Assembly (NCBI GenBank): GCA_965153355.1
Contig: OZ231127.1
Coordinates: forward strand, 7,378,001 to 7,442,000
Source: Flaccisagitta enflata
Taxonomy: Eukaryota > Chaetognatha > Sagittoidea > Aphragmophora
Length of the DNA stretch: 64,000 nucleotides
Direction of reading: 5' to 3'
Below, piece by piece: positions 1 to 11,897 of this stretch (position 1 is the first letter of the stretch; every line of letters starts with the position of its first letter). A program made the position numbers and the translations under genes. A model generated the notes under the pieces. That model ran no database searches and was not told where the DNA came from. It worked only from the letters and a program-made list of their open reading frames with translations.

Positions 1-46
1 GATGGACAAAGTGGGTTGTAGAGTTGCATGCATGCGACTAAAAACC
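1..46 (+). mobile_element. Family A element, 3' hairpin end only
   Basis: The window opens inside the tail of a dispersed element: GGACAAAGTGGGTTGTAGA, then a hairpin with arms GTTGCA and TGCGAC around TGCA, then TAAAAA. The same tail recurs more than 20 times in the window. The rest of this copy lies outside the window. Confidence 0.7.
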
Positions 47-173
47 ATGGAATTCTTATTACATAGAGATAAGTAGAGGAAGCATCGTTGCCGGATCTGG
101 CTTGTTTTTACTCTTTTCTCCCATTCACTGTTTTTATCTCTCCTATTGTTTTCTTGCTTTTCTACTTTTTTTT

Positions 174-181
174 CCTTTTCT

Positions 182-228
<47 letters not shown>

Positions 229-350
229 TTCTTCTTCTTCTTCTTCTTCATTTTTGTCTTCTTCTTCTTCTTCTTCTTCTTTTTCGTGTTCTTCTTCTTC
301 TTCTTCTTCTTCTTCTTCTTCTTCTTCTTCTTCTTCTTCTTCTTCTTCTT

Positions 351-381
<31 letters not shown>

Positions 382-445
382 TTCTTATTCTTATTCTTCT
401 TCTTCTTCTTCTTCTTCTTTTTCTTTTTCTTCTTTTTCAAGTGCT
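174..445. repeat. (TTC)n microsatellite
   Basis: Nearly pure TTC/CTT run with a few TTA and TTTTC interruptions. It creates long poly-Phe, poly-Leu and poly-Ser frames on the plus strand and poly-Lys on the minus strand; none is a gene. The flank to about 545 is T/C-rich. Confidence 0.97.
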
Positions 446-544
446 TCTTCCTCAGATTTTGCTTTGTCTTCTTCTCTCTCTTCTCTTTCTTTTTCTTTTC
501 CTACTCCTTCTTCATCTACTTCCTTATATCCTCTTCCTTATCTC

Positions 545-655
545 TTACTTTCTCTACCTCCGTATGTCTGTCTACTTGCCTGTCTGTCTATCTTTCTGTC
601 TGTCTCTCTGTCAGTCTCTATGTCTGTCTCTTTTTCTGTCTATTTTTCTTTTTTT
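545..655. repeat. (TCTG)n imperfect microsatellite
   Basis: Imperfect TGTCTGTC tetranucleotide repeats follow the TTC run. The stretch from 655 to 845 is T/C-rich and shows no gene. Confidence 0.85.
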
Positions 656-838
656 CTTCTTTTTGTCCCATTTCGTCGTGACTTCTTCCATTTCTGTCAA
701 TTCTTCGCTTCCATATTTACAAATCAAGGATTCCACTTCCTTCTTCGTTCTCTTCTTCCTTCACTCAGCCAACAAACAAAGTCTGCCCGGGAAAATCATG
801 AAGGAAAGGAGTGGGAAGAACTTAGGAAAAGAGAGGAA

Positions 839-996
<158 letters not shown>

Positions 997-1089
997 CAAT
1001 ACTTTTTCCCCCCACTTCCTTCCTCCCATCACAAACTTTTCTTTAAATACTTCTTAGCTCTTTTTTTTATTTGCATTATTGAATCAAAA

Positions 1090-1200
1090 GGTGGGAAAAT
1101 GAGCGTTGTTGTGTATGTCTGTGAAGTTGTGGTTAGGATGGGGGTTGGACGCCCCTGCTCACCTGTCCGCAACAATATTGTGACCCTGCGTCACTTGCTA
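1090..1200 (-). mobile_element. Family A element, head fragment (GTT subfamily)
   Basis: Reads on the minus strand as AAGTGACGCAGGGTCAC, then a TTGTTGCGGAC-like motif and a GGGGC box. This matches the head of the copies at 4694 and 55425. No tail hairpin is visible. Confidence 0.55.
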
Positions 1201-1330
1201 TTCTCCTTCTAGCTTTCTTTTTTTTTCCTGAATCTATTCTTTTTTTTCAGCGGGGGGGGGTAAGGATTCGTTGCTTTAAGACCCTGGCTTGATGGTTTGT
1301 TGATCGGTCTGCCTCATGATTTCTAACGCG

Positions 1331-1334
<4 letters not shown>

Positions 1335-1394
<60 letters not shown>
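1335..1394. repeat. (CT)n microsatellite
   Basis: Pure CT run of about 60 bp. The following 1395-1660 is unremarkable single-copy-looking DNA with no gene seen. Confidence 0.97.
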
Positions 1395-1398
<4 letters not shown>

Positions 1399-1659
1399 CT
1401 TACTGACATTCTGTTATCCTCTCATAACCTGTCATATTTGTCATTTTCATCGCCTTTACAGTCAACAATCGTGTCCTTCTCAATTTGAAGTTATCACCAT
1501 GGAAAATTCTTGTCTGACTGAACCATATAAAACAAAATTTGACCTTATGTGTTTATGTTCACAATCTGGTATCTTCTTATTAGTTACTCAGGTTAAACAT
1601 TTGCCACAATTGCGGCTGAAATTTCAGAAGACACTTCTGACCATGTCCTTCTTTTAAAA

Positions 1660-1882
1660 CTTTAAATATGTATCTTAAACAAACACTTGTACTTTCATAA
1701 TGGAGATACAGTGCAAAAGCAGAATTTTCGAATCCACTTTGGGAAACATCATCAGAGGCAAAGAGGGGAAGAGAGAGACAGGTATTTATAGGGGAAAGTG
1801 AGACAATTGGGAATTAGAGAGAGAGGAAAAAGAGAGAGCTCAATAAGAGCTGGGCCCCCGCCCCCCCTAGCAATAATCGCTG
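1660..1882 (-). other. Probable 3' region of the Penelope-like element
   Basis: Directly downstream, in the minus sense, of the GIY-YIG frame. It holds a CCTATAAATACC box at about 1780-1795 and the pair CTGATGA (1749-1755) and CGAAAA (1725-1730), which are spaced like part of a hammerhead core. Penelope-like elements are known to carry TATA-containing pseudo-LTRs and hammerhead motifs. Assigning either to this copy is inference, and the intervening stem pairs poorly. Confidence 0.4.
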
Positions 1883-2470
1883 TCAATCCATTGTGTTGAA
1901 CACTGGGTTCCAAGCGTCCGTTTTGACATAGGCACCCCAGTCTTCGTTAAGTCCTTTGCCTGGGCCACAGTTGTGTTTTTTGATTTTTAATGCTTCTGCT
2001 ACTTTCATGTCATAGTTGAGCTTCCTTTTATTCTTGCCGGACATAGTTTTGATGATTTCAAAGTTTGACGGGTCGAAAGCATCACAGTGTTGATGGTGTT
2101 GGGTGATACCACTGTGGGACCATTGTCCTTTTTCTATGGCGCGACCATGCTCCTTCCAGCGTGTCTCAAAGCAGCGGGCCGTTTGACCAATGTAGACCTT
2201 GTTGCACTTCTTACATGTGTTCCTGTATATACCCTTCTTTTTCTTAGGATCTAATTTTGTTTTATTTTTATTGCAAAGTATATTGGATAGTTTGGTCCCA
2301 GATTTGAAGACTATATTTACTCCAGCCTTGGTCAGAGCGCGCTTTATGCGATAGGAGAGGCCTCCTGGTATGAAAGGAATACACGTGAATGGCTTGTATT
2401 CCTCATCTCTGCTTTGGTCATCTTTGAAGGGGAGGACGTCGAATAAGTTGTCTGGTTTGGACTCAGCTTT
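1883..2470 (-). pseudogene. Penelope-like retroelement, C-terminal GIY-YIG endonuclease fragment
   Basis: An open minus-strand frame of 195 codons ends in TGA at 1883-1885 and has no usable start, because the 5' side runs into AT-rich repeat. Residues 31-65 include IPFIPGGLSYRIKRAL, the conserved linker between the reverse transcriptase and the endonuclease of Penelope-like elements. Residues 80-95 carry GIY, a CKKC pair (86-89) and VYIGQT, the GIY-YIG nuclease signature with the Cys pair typical of these elements. R104 and E107-H108 in ETRWKEHG and E159 in KVAEALKI fit the later catalytic positions. The reverse transcriptase core is absent, so this is a 5'-truncated copy, although the nuclease frame is intact. 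The family inserts through target-primed reverse transcription; this remnant cannot do so alone. Confidence 0.9.
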
Positions 2471-2762
2471 TTTACTTTTTTACTTTTTTACTTTTTTTTT
2501 TTAATTTTTTACTTTTTTACTTTTTTTTCTTACTTTTATACTTTTTAACCCTTAACTTTTTAACTTTCTAACTTTTAAACTTTTTAAAATTTAACTTTTA
2601 ACTTTTAACTTTTAAATCTTAACTATTAATTTCTAACTTTTAACTTTTAACTTTTGACTTTTGACTTTTGACTTTTGACTTTTGACTTTTAACTTTTAAC
2701 TTTTAACTTTTAACTAATCTGCTTTTTTACATTTTTACTTTTTACTTTTTTACTTTTTTACG
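2470..2762. repeat. Degenerate ACTTTT/AACTTTT minisatellite
   Basis: T-rich tandem array of 6-10 bp units such as TTTTACTTTT, TTTTAACTTT and TTTTGACTTT. It replaces the upstream part of the Penelope-like frame, so the retroelement is cut off exactly at this array. Confidence 0.85.
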
Positions 2763-3190
2763 CCTCAGTACAGCTTCGTGACTGACACACAGTTCTGTTA
2801 CGTGAATGACAAACCACGGAGGCAGGGAAACAACATGGTTTCAATCAACAGAATTACAAACATCAAAGACGGTAGAAGAGCTTCACTAATGAATGATTAT
2901 GGTTCTATTGAATTGAGAGAATAACAAATAGCAGAGACAGTAAAACAGCGTCTTTGATGATGATTCGTTGCACTGTAGCTGTATAGACTCACTCCTTTGT
3001 ATGAACCGAAGGCATAAGGACAAAGAAATAAGTCAACTGAAAAAAGACCTTTTGAGACGAGGATAGACTGTAACAGACACGAGCTATTCATGGATAAAAA
3101 AAGATCTTTGCAACAAACTCACTACAAAGTAACAAAGGACCTCAAGTCACGCACTGCCAAGCCCATGTTTAGTGAGAAGTGAATACCCGT
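2763..3190. other. No gene recognised
   Basis: Mixed-composition DNA. The longest frame is a 64-codon minus-strand frame (2897-3091) without recognisable motifs. Nothing else is supported. Confidence 0.5.
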
Positions 3191-3191
3191 A

Positions 3192-3372
3192 AGTTTTTAT
3201 TCGCGTGCTACGCAACACTGCACCCCGCTTTGTCCTTCGTCGGTTGATCAGTTGGTCACGTTTTATTATTCTTACTTCTTTGACCTCACTGCTACTGCCC
3301 TTATGATCTAGTGACCTCAAATACAGCCCCTACCCACCCGCACGCGACTCTGGTAGCCGTCTATCCGGCCTT
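3192..3372 (-). mobile_element. Family A element, near-complete copy
   Basis: Reading on the minus strand, the head AAGGCCGGATAGACGGCTAC is at 3353-3372, the sub-terminal GTCGCGTGCGGGTGGG box follows, and the tail GCGGGGTGCAGTGTTGCGTAGCA is near 3205-3230. The interior holds only a short GGAC-type tetranucleotide section. The tail hairpin has decayed. Confidence 0.75.
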
Positions 3373-3390
3373 CTTCTTCTTCTTCTTCCT

Positions 3391-3425
3391 CTCTCTCTCT
3401 CTGTCTCTCTCTCTCTCTCTCTCGT

Positions 3426-3504
<79 letters not shown>
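3391..3504. repeat. (CT)n microsatellite
   Basis: CT run with one GTGCT interruption, abutting a short CTT run and the head end of the Family A copy at 3192-3372. Confidence 0.97.
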
Positions 3505-3508
<4 letters not shown>

Positions 3509-3840
3509 CATTAAACATTTATGTATTCACCTCTGAAAATACATGCGCAAGTTCGTGCTAGCGCCATTCAAATGTAATCGGGAAAAAAGTCGAAGTCAGT
3601 CTTCGACTTTTTGACATATTCGAGAGAAACAGGGTTTTCATTTTCTTATTAGGAAGTTGTGAATCTCCTAGGGGCGATTGGGGCCTCCGATGAAATTGAT
3701 AGGGCAAGTAAATTCGATAATTTTCTTTCATTTGGCGCCAAGCAGAATGCTCTAGGACAAATATTTTTTGCGCTATGATTTTTAAAAGATTTATTTACGA
3801 AAAATTTGAATGGATTTTCTGTATTTTTTATGATTTTGTG
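3505..3840. other. No gene recognised
   Basis: AT-rich DNA with short frames on both strands (up to 66 codons). A local hairpin GTCGAAGTCAGTCTTCGAC sits near 3590. No coding support. Confidence 0.4.
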
Positions 3841-3859
3841 TAGGATCAATAAAGGAGTG

Positions 3860-4290
3860 TATTTATGTTTAGTTGAGCATGCAAATATTAAAAAACATGT
3901 TTATGAGCACAGCTGCTCATCTGTGAGGGCGTTTTGGAGCATTTTAGCTCATTTAGCTTCCTTAGCTCAATCTATTCTTTCTGATTTCAAATACAATGAA
4001 TAAATGAATATTTTCATACTTGTTTAAGCAAGCAAATAAAAAAAATATGTCAATGAGCAGAGCTGCTCATCTGTGAGGGCGTTTTCAAGTATTCTAGCTC
4101 ATTTAGCTTGCGCTTTTTGTCTGATTTTTAATAGGATAAATAAATTGATGTGTTGATTTAAACATGCAAATACAAGAAAGCATGTCAGTGAGCAAAGCTG
4201 GTTGTCTGGTTGAATCATTTTGAATATCTTAGATCATCTAGCTCATTTGGCTCAGTCCTATTTTTCTCTGATTTTCAGTGCAGTTAATAC
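3860..4290. repeat. Tandem repeat of about 150 bp, three copies
   Basis: Copies share AGCTGCTCATCTGTGAGGGC (3911 and 4061, 150 bp apart) and a degenerate third start near 4196. Each continues into CTCATTTAGCT and a TTTCTGATTT end. Units diverge clearly, so the array is old. Confidence 0.8.
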
Positions 4291-4414
4291 ATGCAGTTGC
4301 TTTTGATTTGATCTAACAAAAAAAGATTTCAGTGACTGAAGATAAAAGCATGGTGAAAAGTGGCAGTTGCTTACGACTTTTTTCCTCACGGCGACAGCCG
4401 CCATTACTGGTACG

Positions 4415-4524
<110 letters not shown>

Positions 4525-4693
4525 AAGGACTCACCTTTTTGTACGGCTGACTCAACCTAATGAATTATGTGATTCTGAAAAGAAAGTTAGTCGGCAGAAA
4601 AACAGGATGAAGCAGATATGAGATATGGTGTGGACACAAAACAGTATTTCATTCAGTTTGTGACAGAATGTGATTGCCATGACAATTAAAAAC

Positions 4694-4902
4694 AAGTGAC
4701 GCGGGGTCACAATGTCGTTGCGGACGGGTGGGCAGGGGCATCCAATCCCCATCCACACCTCAACCCACCCCCCACACGCAAACATACACAAAAAGTATCT
4801 AAAACGCTCATTTTCCTACTTATCAACTTGATGAACATGACGGACCAACGGATGGACGGACGGACAAAGCCTCTTAAAGAGTTGCGTGTCCGCAGCTAAA
4901 AA
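4694..4902 (+). mobile_element. Family A element, GTT subfamily, full copy
   Basis: Head AAGTGACGCGGGGTCACAAT is followed by GTTGCGGACGGGTGGGCAGG, a variable middle, GGACGGACGGACAAAGCC, and the tail hairpin GTTGCG-TGTC-CGCAGC with TAAAAA. The head motif GTTGCG equals the tail stem, as in the other members of this subfamily. Confidence 0.8.
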
Positions 4903-5390
4903 GTTCATCCAAAGTTTCCCTCTCAGTTTACGAGCCATCAAGTACCTACAACTTTTCATATCTATACTTCCGTTCATTTATTATCAATATTCTTTTCTTC
5001 ATGTCATGTATTGCTGCGGTATCGGTTAGAGTTTGGAAAGAAGTGAGTGACCGAACATCAAAAATGGAGGGGGGGGTGAATTGAACCAATACCAAAGAGC
5101 CAAAGAGGAAGGGGGGGCTGAGGAGGGGAGGAGGGGGAATGACCGAATATCTTGAGGCAAAACCCGTTTACGCAAATTTGATAAATGGTCGGAGAGATTC
5201 AAAACCAACCGACGACCAACCACCACTTTACAACGGACTATGACCGACGGATCGACACTGTATAACGGACTGAAGCCGACCAACTGTCACTTTATGCCAC
5301 AACAAAATCCATAAATCAAACACAGAGGTAACCGATAGATGCCGGAATTACGATGGAAAATCAAGCTTGTGTAACGTCACAAATCCTCGT
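4903..5390. other. No gene recognised
   Basis: Includes a G-rich stretch (5066-5140) and degenerate CGACGGA-like motifs near 5190-5280. An 85-codon minus frame (5026-5283) has no recognisable domain. Confidence 0.4.
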
Positions 5391-5394
5391 CTAG

Positions 5395-5735
5395 AAAAAT
5401 GTAGTCATGCCAAGATTCACGGCACAAGTCATGTCACAAATTACGCCATAATTCACGCCAAAAATTACGCCACAATTTATGCCACAAATGACGCCACAAA
5501 TGACGCAAAAAATCACGCCAAAAATTACGCCACAATTCGCGCCACAATTCACGCCACAATTCATGCCACAAATTACGCCACAATTCGCGCCACAATTCAC
5601 GCCACAATTCACGTCAAAAATTACGCCACAATTCACGCCACAATTCACGTCAAAAATCACGCCACAAATCACGTCACAAATCACGCCACAGATTACGCCA
5701 CAAATCACGCCTCTTTTCAAGCTGCAAATCATAGC
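5395..5735. repeat. Minisatellite of 10-13 bp units (ACGCCACAATTC type)
   Basis: About 28 head-to-tail variants of CACAATTCACGC / CACAAATTACGC. Stop codons are rare in the unit, so both strands stay open for 120-156 codons (repeats such as ATHATNYAT). This is a tandem repeat, not a gene. A TA-flanked MITE begins 43 bp downstream. Confidence 0.9.
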
Positions 5736-5777
5736 ATGGATAACGCCACGATCCATCACTCTCACTCTGTAGCTGTA

Positions 5778-6374
5778 ACAGGGTGTGCAAAATTATCCGC
5801 ACAAGGCAGTTTTATTTTCAAAAACCCTGTAGAATAAATGATTTTTGTATGCATAAAGGTTAGATATGAAAAAGTATCTCTTTTAGCATTCAAAACCAAA
5901 ATTCACAGAGAATAACAAAGTCAGAAACAAAACTTTTCAGGTAAGTTTGATTCACTTAAAACACTACTTTAAAAGAATCATGAAAAAAATAACCTGAAAT
6001 CCTGTTGTTAGTTTTTCTTGCCCTGTAGGCTTAGTTTATTTGCATTTCTGAGCTCCATTGATGTTGATTAAACTTATCTCCCTCAGCACAGTGTGTGTCA
6101 AGCTAAGAGTGTCAATATTGAGTGGTTACAAATACAAAAATTTATGATTTTGTGACCTATTTTGCGTATAAAATAAAATCCGGTCAAAATCAAAATTTTT
6201 GCTTCAAAACTTTTAACTCCCATACTGACAAGGAATTTAGAAAAGACCTTCAATCAATTCTAACTTCTAGTATGATTAACTGAGGTACTCTGGCTCAAAT
6301 TTCATAGTCCTGGGTCACTCCTAAGTATAGTTTTTTTTCTATGGTACAAGTGCGGATAATTTTGCACACCCTGT
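5778..6374. mobile_element. 597-bp Tc1/mariner-type MITE with TA duplication
   Basis: Left end ACAGGGTGTGCAAAATTATC and the reverse complement of the right end agree perfectly for 25 bp, then diverge. TA dinucleotides flank it at 5776-5777 and 6375-6376, and the empty site would read AGCTGTAGCTG. The AT-rich interior has no transposase. TA target and CAGGGTG-like ends fit the Tc1/mariner superfamily. Confidence 0.92.
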
Positions 6375-6376
6375 TA

Positions 6377-7504
6377 GCTGTAGTCTGGACTCCTTCTTTG
6401 TTTCTGCTGATGGGTGAGGTTATTTTTAGACTGATGCAAAGAAAAGAGATCGACGCGGGCGGTCGACCAAAGAATTTTCATTCCTATGGGACCATCAGTG
6501 TTTTGTTTTGTTTTATTTCTTTTCTCTCTTTTTTTCCTGTCTCTTTCTCTTTTGTTTTTTTTTTTTTTTGGGGGGGGGGGTTAATTTCGTGTGGAAAGCG
6601 TTTATAAGTGCTTTTAAGTGTTTATAAGTCAATCATTATATCACTTATCAGTTTGCATTAGAGGAAGAATGGTTTTAAGTCAGCGTAAATGATACGAGTT
6701 AATTCTATAATTATAAGGCATCTGAAGACGTTATCAAACACGCGCGCGCAAAAAAAAAAGAAAAGAAGAAAACATAATGGATAAATGAAACAGATGCCGA
6801 CTTTTATTGAAAGGAAGAAGGCAAACTCCCAAAAATGTCACCGCTAACGCTTTTTATAGAAGCAAAATTCGATATTTTTTCAAAATGAATCTTTTCATGA
6901 ATCCATTGATGGCATTCATTCAAGTAATCCTTGAAGATACTGAATATGTTCTATTGTGTTACTTTTGTCTACTTTATTTCGACAGTTACTGGATGTAAAT
7001 CATGCAGAGATTTTTTGACAATTAATCGCTCTATCTAGGCCGACTTGTAGAATAAGCCCAACACATATGGCAACAGTTGACACAGAACACCTAAGATTAA
7101 GTATCACCGACTCCAGAGTAACGAGAATCCGCCCAGTAATTTGGCACCACTTTGTTTCTATCTCTGAAATCGACTGGTCTAGTCATTTGGCACAGACTGC
7201 TGCTATTCACCGGCTATATTTGTATGGTGAAAAATCAAAACTTGTTTCTTTTTGAAAATCTATTAGTAATGTTCTCTTTTGTTTATAAACTTAATTGTCG
7301 ATTATTACTTATCATTCATGCTTGTCTTTGCATCTGCATTCAAATTTGTATGCAAAAAAGAAAATTTGATTCACAGCGGTCATTAGTTAATAATTACTTG
7401 AGAAGTATATTTCTTAATCACCCATATCAAGACGAACTGAAATTATGGCTGCACATCTGATAGATGGCAAGTAACAACTGGACGGTGATAAGTAGAAAGC
7501 AAAC
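6377..7504. other. No gene recognised
   Basis: AT-rich DNA with a homopolymeric T/G patch (6555-6585) and a CGCGCGCG patch near 6740. Short frames (up to 102 codons at 7152-7460) lack recognisable motifs or convincing splice context. Confidence 0.45.
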
Positions 7505-7705
7505 AAGGCCGGATACACGGCTACCCCAGTCGCATGCGAGTGGGCAGGGGCTGTATTTGAGGTCACCAGATCATTTGGGCAGGAGCAGTAAAGCCAAAAA
7601 CCGCAAAACCCCCAAAAAAGTAAAGTGTGACAGACGGACAGACCGACGGACGGACCAACAGACCGACAAAGCGGGTTGTAGAGTCGCGTAGCACGCGACT
7701 AAAAA
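7505..7705 (+). mobile_element. Family A element, GTC subfamily, full copy
   Basis: Head AACAAGGCCGGATACACGGC is followed by AGTCGCATGCGAGTGGGCAG, a body including AAAGTAAAGTGTGACAG, a GGAC/GACC tetranucleotide section, AAAGCGGGTTGTAGA and the hairpin GTCGCG-TAGCA-CGCGAC with TAAAAA. It is the cleanest full-length reference copy, about 200 bp. Confidence 0.85.
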
Positions 7706-7776
7706 GATAAAAGATAGCTGGGAAGAGACACCTGGCTAACAGCAAGTGGAAAATGAAAAAAATAACTACGTACAAA

Positions 7777-8574
<798 letters not shown>

Positions 8575-8807
8575 TGTTTGTGTTTGTGTTTGTGTGCTTG
8601 TGTGTGCTCTTGAGATGTTGTGTGACAGTTGTGACAAGTGACAAGTGACAGTTGATGCCTAAGACAAAAAAGAAAAAAGAAAAGCGGCCATGGTTGTACT
8701 CCCTCTTCCGCGGTACTTGCGAAAATATAAGGCCCATACCCAAACATTTGATGCAGTGTGAAGATTAACAACAATCCCAAATGCGAGACTGACATTTTTT
8801 TTGCTGT

Positions 8808-9006
8808 GGCGAAATGCCGGGTACTTGGCTACCAAGGTCGCTTGCGGGTGGGAAAAAAGGCTAACCAGGCATTTGAGCAGGAGCAGTCATGCAAAAACCG
8901 CCCATCAACACCAAAAAAAGCAAAATGTTATGCACAGTGTCACGGACCGGCCGACCGACCATCCAACTGGCAGAGCGGGTCATAGAGTCGCGTACACGAG
9001 ATTAGA
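8808..9006 (+). mobile_element. Family A element, diverged copy
   Basis: Retains GGTACTTGGCTACC, TCGCTTGCGGGTGGG, GGCATTTGAGCAGGAGCAG, GGACCGGCCGACCGACC and GAGTCGCGTACACGAGATTA. The tail hairpin is decayed. Confidence 0.75.
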
Positions 9007-9231
9007 AAAAGCTGCGAAACGAAAAGATTAACGACCTCGAATCATCCATTTGCTCAGTCAACCTTTTACTAGATGGTCATTTGCATATCGTATCATGTTT
9101 CCCTTTCAGTATAAGCCGTTTTTGGGCTGCGGCCAAAAGAGGCCGATAACCTGATTCCATATTGCACTTTTTTTTCAGCTTACCCCCCCCCCCTAAACCC
9201 TTAAATCCGGCTTCCCAGACCTCAAATTAAG

Positions 9232-9362
9232 CCCAATAAGTCATTCAAAGATCACACATGGTCAGCGGTAACCGTTGCCCTGCTTTGGGTGATCAGGTGA
9301 TGAGGTGACTTGAGAGCAGGGCAGCGTCCCCAAAGGAACTCAGAAGTGAATTTCCATATGTC
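9232..9362 (+). mobile_element. Family B element, long arm only
   Basis: Starts AATAAGTCATTCAAAGATC and continues through ACATGGTCAGCGGTAACC and GAGCAGGGCAGCGTCCCC to GTGAATTTCC. The second arm and the 21-bp array are missing. It lies just left of the foldback element at 9426. Confidence 0.75.
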
Positions 9363-9425
9363 TGTATGTCCTTCCTGGGTGAGAGCTGATAACTGGCTTG
9401 TGGGGGCTGATCTGGAACAGTGAGG

Positions 9426-10130
9426 CACAGTGGGCCTTAATTAGATATGGGTTCAAAAAAATCCTCAGCAGTAGTGACTTGTACTAATAGATATATTTTA
9501 TAGTAAAAAATTGATATTGACTCTTGAAAAAAAATTTCCCTTGAAAATTTTTGCAAAAATCACTAAAATATGTTGATTTTCTTATACATTTATACATAAA
9601 TCTCAATGACCCATCAATTTTAAAATTCTGATTCATACTCCGGCCACCGTTACATTTTTGTTACGGTGATATAGAAAATGAAAATTTTATTTTTACATGA
9701 AAGTATATAGTGTGACCTATCAAATGATTGGAAATTTTACCAGGAATGTGAATCTTGAAACAGAATTTCAAAATTGATAGATCATTGAGATCTATCCATG
9801 AATATATGACACACTGAAATTAAAGTAAAAGGAATTTACCCAGAGGATAAAGTCACCATTTGCTTTACTATTTTTGCTCAGGTCAATGCTTGTGATTTCT
9901 TTTTTGGTACTTAACAGTCTATGGACAAAACGGCAATTGCAACTTTTGCTAATCACTGGTAGGATGCTGAGGTGTGATCTTTTTCAAAATGCAGGCTATA
10001 ACTGCCATGTAGAAAATTACTAAGGACTGAAGCAAACTTACAGAAGAACAATTACTACAGAGAGGCCATGTAAATAGTTAAAATGAACTTTTTTAAAAAT
10101 TGAAAGCATATGTTGGAATTCAGTCGCAAT
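9426..10130 (+). repeat. Left arm of the foldback element
   Basis: The outer 170 bp and inner 215 bp match the right arm inverted. The middle (about 9598-9900) is private to this arm and is itself an imperfect palindrome around CACCGTTAC-ATTTTT-GTTACGGTG. It contains TATAGTGTGACCTATCAAAT, also found in the intron MITE at 53845-54436. Confidence 0.75.
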
Positions 10131-10134
10131 GCCG

Positions 10135-10850
10135 GCCAGCAAATGTCAACTTCCCCCCGCATGTGTCAACTACCCCCCGCCAGTGTCAAATACCGCCCCT
10201 AAGTGTCAGCTACCCCCGGGCAAGTGTCATCTACCCCTCCATTTGTCCACTACCCCCTGCAAGTGTTAACTACCCCCCGCAAGTGTCGCCTACCCCTTGC
10301 AAGTGTCGCCTACACCTTGCAAGTGTCGACTACCTTTTGCAAGTGTTGACTACCCCCCTGCAAGTGTCTACTATCCCCTGCAAGTGTCAACTACCACCCG
10401 CAAGTGTCAACTACCCCTCTGCAAGTGTTGAATACCTCCTTTAAGTGAAGACTACCCCCTGCAAGTGTCGACTACCCCTCAAAGTGTTGACTACCCCCGG
10501 AGCGTGTTGACTACCCCCTGCAAGTGTCAACTACCCCCTCAAATGTTGAATACCCCCACTAGTGTTGACTACTCTTGCTAACGTCAACTACCCCCCATAT
10601 GTGTCAAATACCCCCCACAAGTGTTGTCTACCCCCCAAAAGTGTGGACTCCCCCCGCAAGTGTCGACTACCCCCCACAAGGGCCGACTACCCCCTGCAAG
10701 TGTCAACTACCCCCCAGAAGTGTGGACTACCCCCAGCAAGTGTCAACTCCCCCTCCGAGCATTGACTACCCCTTGCAAGTGTTGACTACCCACCGCAAGT
10801 TTTGACTACCCTCTGCAAATATTGACTACCCCCCAGGTGTCCACTACACC
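10135..10850 (+). repeat. Foldback array, C-rich orientation (about 20-bp unit)
   Basis: About 35 diverged copies of a unit like TGTCAACTACCCCCTGCAAG. Apparent Pro/Thr/Ser frames come from the repeat. Confidence 0.92.
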
Positions 10851-10898
10851 ACATAAATAGTAGTAGTATTTCTGGAGGTCTTAAAAACATCAGAACAT

Positions 10899-11897
10899 CA
10901 ATTCGGGTTCAAAAGAAACAGCTCAACCACTCATGCGTTGCACTGTTTGAAGCAAACGATCAACTATTACGTCAATAATGGAAGCAGAGTTTTCTCCTGT
11001 TTTCTCGATGCCTCCAAGGCGTTTGACAGAGTTGTCCACGCTGGCCTCTTTCTCAAACTCATCCAACGAAAAGTCCCATTGATATTTTTGGCTCTCATCA
11101 TCTCATGGTATGGCAGTCTCCTTTGTCAAGTAAAATAGGGAGACAGTTACAGTGATTGGTTTCTTGTCACCGCCGGCGTCAGACAAGGTGGTGTGCTATC
11201 ACCGGATTTTTATTCAATCTATGTCGACGACCTGATCAAGGAACTTAAACAATTAGGCATTGGCTGTTACTACATCTCAATTTTTGCCACCGCTCTCTTC
11301 TACGCCGATGACATGGCCATTTTGGCACCATCCATCAAAGGTCTCAAAAGGCTCTTGGCAGTCTGCAATGAATACTGCATAGAGTGGGATGTGTGTTTTA
11401 ATGCAAAAAAGAGCAAAATTGTTCCTTTTGGCAAAAAACTGGATATGGCTCAGGATGTCATACTGGACGGTAAAAAGATTGAAATGGTGAAGGAATGGGT
11501 CTATCTTGGCGTGACCCTGAAAAGTGATGTCGTCTTCAACTGCTCTGTGACTGACAGAATAAAAAAATTCTATCGATGTGCCAACGCCATATTTCGAATC
11601 GACGGCCATTCCAACGACATGGTTATGCTTCATCTCATCGAAACTCATTGCGTCCCATTGTTGACATATGGCATAGAAGTCGTTCATATCAAAAATCGCG
11701 ACGAAAGACGACAGCTAAGAGTTGCCTATAACTCTGTATTTCGGAAAATCTTTGGTTATCGATGGAGTGAATCGGTGACTGCATTATAAGGATTTCTAGG
11801 CCGGCCCACATGGGAGCAGTTGGTTGAAAAGAGGCAATCTGGCTTTCTGGCAAGAGTTGTTAATCATCACTTGGCCAACGCATTGTTACACGCATGA
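10899..11897 (+). pseudogene. LINE reverse transcriptase fragment with two in-frame stops
   Basis: One reading frame runs from QFGFKR (10899) to a TGA at 11895-11897, broken by TAG at 11136-11138 and TAA at 11787-11789. Visible motifs in order: QFGFKR and STTHA, motif A SCFLDASKAFDRV with its catalytic Asp, GVRQGGVLSPDFY near 11175, motif C YADDM at 11301-11315, KSKIVPFGKK, and the post-RT segment RRQLRVAYNSVFRKIFGYRW then GRPTWEQLVEKR. This is the palm/thumb part of a non-LTR retrotransposon RT. The endonuclease and the start of the RT are missing, so it is 5'-truncated and dead. It sits inside the minisatellite of the foldback element; its body spans about 10852-12120 and ends AATATAAACCAATCATAA. 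The clade cannot be fixed by eye. Confidence 0.92.

Noticed and set aside
5367-5837. 156-codon frame with ATHATNYAT repeats
   Set aside because: Short-unit minisatellite open on both strands; no conserved flanking sequence.
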